From Neoscytalidium dimidiatum (Eukaryota > Ascomycota > Dothideomycetes > Botryosphaeriales > Botryosphaeriaceae), in contig CM074696.1 of assembly GCA_037367355.1 (NCBI GenBank), positions 62,001 to 126,000 on the forward strand: 64,000 nucleotides of DNA, written 5' to 3'. Made by a program: the position numbers and the translations under genes. Each line of letters begins with the position of its first letter. Position 1 is the first letter of the stretch. Below are positions 56,983 to 64,000 of this stretch, in pieces. A model generated the notes under the pieces. The model was given only the letters and a program-made list of their open reading frames with translations, was not told the origin of the DNA and searched no databases.

Positions 56983-57606
56983 CGTCTCAGAAATATAAAA
57001 GACCGAGGACACGCGGTATTTTCGAGAGCTCTATTCATTCATCGGAAGGTTATAATGTGAATTGAAGTAAGGCTGATTGAAAATGGACATGACGAAATCT
57101 AGGTATGAGACTTTCAGGCTATCTTTGTGATTGTTCTCCAACAATCGTATGAATGTTTTCCGGTTCCAGCAACCTGATGTCATAGGTTATAAAAGTTTGC
57201 AATCGTGCATATCATAGCCGTGTCACTTGGTGATTGGACATTTTGAGGGTGTCAGCAGGAGCCAACCCTAGAAAATAGGCCTCTTCTGGTGCTTATCGCA
57301 TATGCGAGGCTGTTGACTATTCAGCAGCTCTCGAGGCTGTTCCAAGTAAGCAAAGCCGTGTGACCAAATTCTTCCAATAAACAATTTGGAGTTGGGAATT
57401 CGATCTTGGCACACTTCCGCTTGCGTTCAGGTTCGCAGACGCCACCAAGCTCTCCAAATCGGCAGTCGGCTTCACATGAAGATGTTGCTCGATAATAGCG
57501 GAGCCTCAGACCCACCCCCAGCATATTTCTAGCGCATTTGTCTTTCTACAGTCCGCTAGACAGCTTCTTGAATCCACGGTACACGCCCCAGCCAATATAC
57601 ACAACT
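56983..57606. other. Intergenic stretch, no gene seen
   Basis: Between the peptidase stop and a small unknown gene. Nothing recognised. Confidence 0.45.
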
Positions 57607-57948
57607 ATGGATCCAGTAAGCTCCGCTAATTATATCAATGAGCTTCAGGCTAAGAAAGCGAAGTGCGATAGCGGTGTCAGCTCCGACGGGGCCAGCGGCT
57701 GCGTTCCTAAGCCAGACTCACCGCCCCCAAAGAATGGCCAGGCCGCGGATCTGAGTAACATCACTTGCGCATGCGGCTATGGATACTATACTCCCGAGGG
57801 CATGTGGGTTTCTGGTGCAGACGTCCGCACTGGAAGGGCCCCACCGAAGCCTGGAATGCTCGTTCCAGATAATCCTGCTCCTGCTGACCTGAAGTCAGGA
57901 ACTCATGTATCTACTTTACCGCAGTCTTTAACATGGTATCTTTGCTAA
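57607..57948 (+). CDS. Small protein of unknown function, about 113 residues
   Basis: An uninterrupted frame from ATG at 57607 encodes a hydrophilic chain with MDPVSSANYINEL at the start, a Pro-rich middle (PKPDSPPPKNGQ), CACGYGYYTPEGMW, and PPKPGMLVPDNPAPADL. There is no signal peptide or membrane segment. Composition is protein-like and unlike the surrounding AT-rich DNA, but the length is short and no family is recognised. The 3' end might continue through an intron after 57900. Low-confidence gene. Confidence 0.4.
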   Translation: MDPVSSANYINELQAKKAKCDSGVSSDGASGCVPKPDSPPPKNGQAADLSNITCACGYGYYTPEGMWVSGADVRTGRAPPKPGMLVPDNPAPADLKSGTHVSTLPQSLTWYLC

Positions 57949-58209
57949 AACTTCTTTAGGAATACTAAGTTCTTTGATGGGGGGCCGCACTTAAATTGAG
58001 GTCTTTACTATTCAGCCTCGCCATTAAGGCAAGGCTTATGTGACGGGCGTCAGATGCCAAGAGGATTTTAGCCAGGTAGCAGCAATTGAAATGGTCGTGG
58101 CTTAGTCTATGATGTCATATCACTGTTTAAAGTAGCCTTTAAAGCCATCACTCTTTCCCCCTTTTCTCAGTAAGCGTGCAAGCGTGAATGATATTTGCAG
58201 CAACCTTTC

Positions 58210-61200
58210 ATGATCATGGCCACGAACCCGCAGGGCAACAATTCCCCCATACGGCCTCTTATAACTTCTCAATCTGTGACATCAAGCAATATTCCTCACT
58301 CAGCAATAGCTCCTGATCAACTACGCTCATGCTGGGAGCTCGCAATCAAGGTCCGGAAGCCCCATCTCCGCCTATTACTCCTCATTTTTCCTGACCCAGT
58401 TATTTTGACAAGATACATAACACCACGTTAACAAATGATCCGGCCAAGATAATTTCACCATCCAACTCTTGCCAACTACCGTCAAGTTCTCTGTTCGAGG
58501 TAATGCAAACAGTACAAGAGGCGCAGGAACGATGTGCCAGAGGGAAGTCTCGATTTCGCCATGTGGTTGAAACAATAGTTTCTGCATTGTCGGATTATTG
58601 TACAACGGTAGACGTCATCGTTCAGCATCATCCAGACACGACCGCACTAGTCTGGGGAACACTACGCGGACTTATGGTAGTAAGTGTTGGCTATATGGCC
58701 GCTAGGGCAAGCGAATACCAGCTGATTGTGAGACAGATAGCGGTCAAGCACATTGAAATATCCGAAGAAATAGCAAGTGCTCTTGCCAAGTGCGTCAAAG
58801 AGGTGGGAAGGTACGAAGTGTACCTTAGCCTTTACCCAGCATCATCACGATTGCATTCTGCAATAGCTGACCTCCACGCTCATGTGTTGAATTTCTGCGT
58901 CCGGGCTGTTATTTTCTACAGAAAGTCCGTTGCATGTCAGTGGCCGTCCCTGCTGTGCAACGCCACGTATTTGTATCACATTGACGGGTCAGTAGCTCGT
59001 TACGCGAAGTCTAGTTTCGCACCATCTCAAATCAAGTTGAAAGCAGTGATCAAGGAAATCGACTCCGCATTAACCAGGGTGGAGCACGAGGTCTTGCTTG
59101 AGAAATCAAAGCGTTTGTCTCGACCTGTATCATACAAGGATACTGCGCTAACAACGGGAACACAGAGTCAACAAAGATCCAAGATGGTAAAACGGCCGCT
59201 TCCACTGGGTACAAGCGCTAAATCATTTCCAGTTCAACAGCAGCAGTTTGAGGTATACAGTGACGAGATTGTGCAGCAGCGGCAGTTTCGTGAAGGTCCG
59301 TCCCTGACATTTAAACACAGCAACCATCCGTTAAACTCTCCATAGATTCAAGAGTGTACAGCGATGAGAGCAGAAGACTTCAACTCTCAAACACTCAAAA
59401 GCTAGATCATTTGACGAGTATGAGCCCAACTTGGATGACGACTCAAATATTCCCATTTCTGAATATCTTTTAGCGGTATCAGAAACTTCCCAAAATCAAA
59501 TCCACGGCATGAATCAAGGTTATCCTCTCGAATCATACTTTGCCGTAAGGATGGTAGCTGACTAATTTCAAGTGGCTCGTCGAGATAGAGACTTGGGCAA
59601 AGTATTGGACTGGCTGCGTCCTCCGTACATCCAGCATGCTTTTCAGAATAGATGGGAAGCGGGCACATGCCAATGGGTGTTCCAAAGCGAAAACTATAGG
59701 AGATGGAAGGCGGATAACAACCAAAATCCCCTGTGGATCTATGGAATTCCAGGTAATCATACCGTATATTCGTGCAGCCTGGTGTTCTAACGAAGTGTTG
59801 GAAGGGTGCGGAAAGTCCGTCCTTGCGAAATACATGTCCGAAAATATCGAAGGAATGACTTTGGTACACTTTTTCCAAAATTCGGCAGACTCGGAGTCGA
59901 CCAAAACGTCCACAATGATCGCGTCTGTTGTTTCACAAATCGTTCGTCTCCTTGCCTGCCACGATAGTCCAGGTCTCGAAAAACTTATGTCCATCTTGCT
60001 ATCCCTTCACGGTTCATTCGCATCATACAAGGAGTGCTCCTTTGAACGGTTGCTTTCGACGTTCTTCACCGCCATCTGTAGCCTTGCAGATTTTACTCTC
60101 ATCATCGATGGTCTCGATGAATGTGATGACCGTAACCACTTCACCAGCTTCCTGACGCAACTTACTGGGGTTAGCAGAAAGCCGCAAACGAGCATAATTC
60201 TGCTTTCGAGATATCTGGAAGTATTCGAGATGAGCATCCCAGATGCGACACATTTACAGATAACCGCCCAGGCGGTTCACTCTGATATTATTCGTTTCAC
60301 CCAGCAAGAGATTAACAGCAAACCTCGGCTGAGGGGCATAGAGGACCAGGTGTTAGCCAAAGTATCAAGAGAGGCGGGCGAGATGTTCCTGTGGGTCAAA
60401 ATGATGCTTGAGTATCTCGCCAGGGCTCCAAATCGAAATGCTCAGCTTGAAAGGCTCCACAGATTTCCAGCAGGTCTCACCGAAATTTACGAGCAATTTC
60501 TAGTCACGGCTGCATCATCCCTCGAGCAAGAAGAGGTTGAAATTCGACATGATATCTTCAATCTCGTCGTCAGCGCCGCCAGGCCACTTTCCGTCGATGA
60601 AATTGCGGCTGCACTTGCGGCTAAGAAAGAATGCCAAGACATCGATCCTGGAGACCTCTTTTTCGAGCCTCAGGAAGAGATATTACGACTCTGTTGGCCC
60701 TTAATCATGGTCATCAATGATCGCGCACAATTGATACACGCATCAGTCAAAGAGTACCTTCTTAGGGATACACCCTCAGTGAAGAAAGGCTCGATCAGGT
60801 TCTCGAGGCACAGCTGCGACGATCTTATCTTACGGAAATGCCTATTCATCCTAAACCAAGATCGATCCTCGTCGAAATCGGTCTGTTCACTTTTGATCAA
60901 ACAAAACGTTGGTGTTGAACCTGACAATGGCCTTCCCAAAACCCTTCCGGAAGGATTATCGAGCTTTTACGAGTATTCATGCCTCCATTGGCATCATCAC
61001 CTCTCTCATGAGGCGGAAAAGGACGAACTTTTGGACTTGATCAACCATTTTTTGACAAATACACAATTCGTCACCTGGGCTGAGAGCGTCTACATGTTGA
61101 CCGGAGGATGCGATATGGGCCTGATACTTGTAGCCCAGGCCAACATTAATGCATGGATCAATCTGCTATCTTCGCAGTACAGGGACGCGATCCTAGTAGA

Positions 61201-62413
61201 AAGTTTCTTCAGTCACGCGTACGAGAAACTCCTGATCAAGTGCCGTGCCGATCAAGACGATCCACTCATGCAATATTTGGTCTTGCACCGTCTGGGAACT
61301 TTTTATAATCTCAGACATGAACATATGGACGAACTCTACCATATACGAAAAGAAGTCGCCGACGGCTGTAGGAAAGTCCTTCAGGAGGGGCATCCGTTTA
61401 CCTTCAGAGCCCTGACAGACTTTTGCATTGAACAGCTCCCTCGCCTAGAGCTACAACAGGCCGAGAATGTCTTGCAATATGTAATGCAGAAGCAGATGAA
61501 GCTCTCAGATGCGGAGGCCTCTGACTCGTTCTATTCTCAGAGCTACCTTGGTATCACGCAGCTGCACCAGATGAGATTCAGAGAGTCTGAACTCAATCAA
61601 AGGCAGGCATCGGAAGGGCTTTTGCGGGCATTGGGTCCTACAAACCTGCAATACCTGAAAAGCAGACTCTTCCTGACCTGGGCATTAGAGGGCCAAGGTC
61701 ATTTTGAGGATGCCCTGGCCATCCACCAAGATATCTGGGCCGTCTGGGTCCCACTCAATTCGTCAGAAAACCCCCTGTCCATGATGTGTCAAGTCTCTAT
61801 GGCCGTCCTTCACAAGAAGCTCGGGCGTTTCGAGTTGGCAGAAAGACATATGTTAGAAGTGTTTGCTAATCGGCAGCGCATCTTCGGAAAGGAAAACACC
61901 GTAACAATAGACACCGCGATCAACTTGGCGACTTTATACCGGGATATGGGCCAACGAACCAAATGTAGGGAAATGGTACAGTCTATCACGATTTCAGGTA
62001 CCGATAGCCATGATTTCGAGCGCGTCTGCCAGCTGCGCCATCTGGAGGCACTTCTTTTTTTGGACGACGGCCACGAGAATATATGCCGGAGCATCTTGGA
62101 GAACATCCTTGACCAAGCGGAGGAGGAAAGAAGAAAGAATAACCGAGAATTATCCTGGATAAGGCTCACTCTGGCTCAAATCCTTCGCGATTCAGATGAC
62201 AGAGAGCGCCGCAAGATGATATTCGCAAAATTGGCGATACCTTTTGACTGCGATAGTGACACTGACAGAAAAATTGTCGAAAAAGCCCTCAAACTGGCAA
62301 AGAGCAGACAAATGGACGCCGCAGTGAGTCTATTGCATTCTCATGGAATGCAATGGCGTCGGAAAGAAGACTTTTGGATCCCAACTGGAGGTCCGATGAC
62401 TGGAGCATTTTGA
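58210..62413 (+). CDS. NACHT-type STAND (NLR-like) protein with N-terminal DUF7708-like domain and C-terminal TPR-like repeats
   Basis: One consistent model is exons 58210-58350, 58413-59252, 59374-59518, 59573-59752 and 59805-62413, giving 1304 residues in frame. The N-terminal region (ALVWGTLRGLMVV, VGRYEVYLSLYP, VLNFCVRAVIFY) resembles the helical domain that precedes NACHT in many fungal NLRs. The P-loop IYGIPGCGKSVLAKYM is split by an intron after IPG. Walker B is FTLIIDGLDECDD, and GEMFLWVKMMLEYL is the usual downstream NACHT mark. The C-terminal third has TPR/kinesin-light-chain-like helices (LGRFELAERHMLEVF, NLATLYRDMGQRTKCREM). Such proteins sense non-self signals and may trigger incompatibility-type cell death; the effect here is unknown. 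Splicing of the linker at 59250-59375 is ambiguous: another intron (59296-59345) is possible but leads to a frame break. Confidence 0.88.
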
Positions 62414-62866
62414 AACTATCTTGATGCTTTGAGAGGATTGGACGTCAGGGCGAGGTCCTCAACTTTAAGTCATTGACCAATGCTGAAGAAACAAAGAGGC
62501 TATGCAATTGTCTGAAAAGTCGAGTTCTCGAAGGCAGAGAAAACATCAAACGGAATTGAGAGCAGTGATGTCTATTCATTTTACCGCATCAATTTCTTAC
62601 TATTTACACGTGTGCATTCCAAGAAAACCTCACGAAAGGACAGTACTATCTTTTATGTAAGCTTCCTCTTCCTTGCCTATACCGGGCAGACGGAATCTGC
62701 AATGGGTTGATTCAAGGATGGGCCACTTATGAGACAGGCTAAGGGCCTCAAGCCAGTATAATAAATGCTTCGTAAAGAACTTATAAATCCCTTTGAAGCG
62801 GCTAAGCCCCAATTCGCAAGCTTGTAGGCGGTTTATCTAGTAAAGGCCTGCATATTGAGTGTGATA
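62414..62866. other. Intergenic stretch, no gene seen
   Basis: 3' flank of the NACHT gene and 5' flank of a small unknown gene. Nothing recognised. Confidence 0.45.
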
Positions 62867-63256
62867 ATGGATGGCCTTGTCAGTTTCATGCCCAACAACC
62901 TGGATCGCCAGAGTTTCGGGGTGGGAGAGGCCGCAGACATCTTGATGGAGGTACTCAGACATGACGTGGAGGCAGCCATTAAATATCTCTTTATACCAGA
63001 GTTTTCAGTCGATGTAGAACGCCAGATCGAAGCAGCGTCGCCGATCGAGCAGAAAATCGTGGAAGGTGGGGTAAAGGAACTGTACCACAACGGTATTATC
63101 TTTAGGTATACCGGTAATTACCTAGAGTTCGAGAGAACCAATTTAAACATTGGCCGCTATCTCACGGGAGCCGTTTCCTGCCCTTCTCACTCCGCAGGCG
63201 CTTCAACATCTTGGTACTTCAGCAGGAACCACTGGTACTCTTGGAGCCCTTACTGA
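62867..63256 (+). CDS. Protein of unknown function, gene end uncertain
   Basis: From ATG at 62867 the frame encodes MDGLVSFMPNNLDRQSFG, GEAADILMEVLRHDVEAAI, FSVDVERQIEAASPIEQ and GGVKELYHNGIIFRYTG, a well-formed, mostly helical-looking sequence without signal peptide. After about 63110 the coding frame is unclear. The first frame stops at 63256, while a second frame (63150-63392) continues with natural-looking sequence ending in LMFEQVMAFND, so an intron or a frame break may join them. No family recognised. Its position directly after the NACHT gene is noted without functional claim. Confidence 0.45.
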   Translation: MDGLVSFMPNNLDRQSFGVGEAADILMEVLRHDVEAAIKYLFIPEFSVDVERQIEAASPIEQKIVEGGVKELYHNGIIFRYTGNYLEFERTNLNIGRYLTGAVSCPSHSAGASTSWYFSRNHWYSWSPY

Positions 63257-63392
63257 GCATTCCATAGTCGGGGCTGAGGCTATTGCTAGAGACACTTGTT
63301 ACAAACCTCCAGTCAGAATTATTTCACTCGACAAGCATCCCTCCATCGTTATGGCGCTTATGTTCGAGCAAGTTATGGCTTTCAATGACTGA

Positions 63393-64000
63393 TATACAGC
63401 ATTATCTTCCACGAATTACGGATATCAGGAAAACATACTAACATTCAGCCCCATCAAGTCTCATAACAGACGTGCAATTTATTTAGTGAGCAGAGTATGA
63501 TAGTCAGACCAACGAGCCACGCACGAGCAGTATTCTCAAAAAAAAAAAAAAAAAACCTTACATTCTCGACATGAACGAAGACTTCACATCATGCTCCGGA
63601 GAAGACATTTGCCTCCTAAAGCTGGGGTTATATTCCCCTCCAAGCACATCTACCCAAGCGCATGACAATCAAAATGAACAACATCACAAGGTGGAAAAGG
63701 AATTCATGTTATACAATCTGCCTGCACGCAAACTACAATACCATATTGTCTCGCTCGCACGGTAAAGGTCCCAAAAATCACAGTAGCCATCCTATATCCC
63801 ACCAGCTCCGACCGATCTATAGTTTTCTCCATTATACCAGGGAAGAGCGTAAGAGACCCGCTCTTTCAAAACAAAAACGCCAAACCAATGCCTTCGGAGA
63901 ACAAAAGTCGAACAATCTCTTACAGTCCCTCCCACCCATCCTATTCTTTTTATTTTTGTAAACAGCTTTGAAGTACAAGGATCTCAAATACAAATGCGGA
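63393..64000. other. Terminal stretch, no supported gene
   Basis: Contains an A run near 63539-63555 and short open frames only. Confidence 0.45.

Noticed and set aside
59296..59410. Frameshift in the NACHT gene linker
   Set aside because: An alternative intron (about 59253-59373) joins the exons in frame, so a lesion is not needed.

Overview
The window is nuclear DNA of a filamentous ascomycete (Pezizomycotina). Nearly every gene has short GT-AG introns of about 45-120 bases, and the gene families are typical of such fungi: Zn2Cys6 regulators, cutinase, a fungal rhodopsin-domain membrane protein, a NACHT-TPR protein, secreted GDSL lipase and quercetinase. Genes lie on both strands, each with its own promoter. 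The species cannot be named from the sequence alone. All gene models come from reading frames and splice signals by eye.

Layout. 1-5.2 kb: 3' part of an UNC93-like membrane protein, a secreted glycerophosphodiester phosphodiesterase and a small cysteine-rich secreted protein. 6.2-24.6 kb: a catabolic or oxidative block with a luciferase-like flavin monooxygenase, a Dal5/Liz1-type MFS transporter, a Baeyer-Villiger monooxygenase, an aldo/keto reductase, a TauD-type dioxygenase, two fungal transcription factors, an NmrA/festuclavine-dehydrogenase-like reductase and a quercetinase. 25.9-41.1 kb: a rhodopsin-domain protein, a gene-poor stretch, cutinase, F-box protein, GDSL lipase, a secreted protein with deaminase-like motifs and an unknown protein. 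41.4-49.8 kb: a second small module of SDR reductase, MFS transporter, amidase and Zn2Cys6 regulator. 51.3-54.0 kb: Gfo/Idh/MocA dehydrogenase and Rtf2. 54.8-63.4 kb: a membrane-anchored TAP-type peptidase, small unknown genes and a NACHT-TPR (NLR-like) protein.

Most notable: in the 6-25 kb block the dioxygenase, BVMO, aldo/keto reductase, second regulator and NmrA-like reductase are open and spliceable. Three neighbours carry clear reading-frame lesions: a one-base loss in the luciferase-like monooxygenase, an in-frame TAG in the transporter, and a 4-bp tandem duplication in the quercetinase. The first regulator lacks a recognisable Zn2Cys6 domain and has a probable frame break at a G7 tract. 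The block looks like a sulfonate/aromatic-type catabolic cluster caught while decaying, although some lesions could be assembly errors. Other points of interest are a 7-bp minisatellite next to the truncated regulator with an inverted relative inside the next regulator's intron, three separate short tandem arrays (29-bp, 31-bp and GTGATCC), and the deaminase-like secreted protein.
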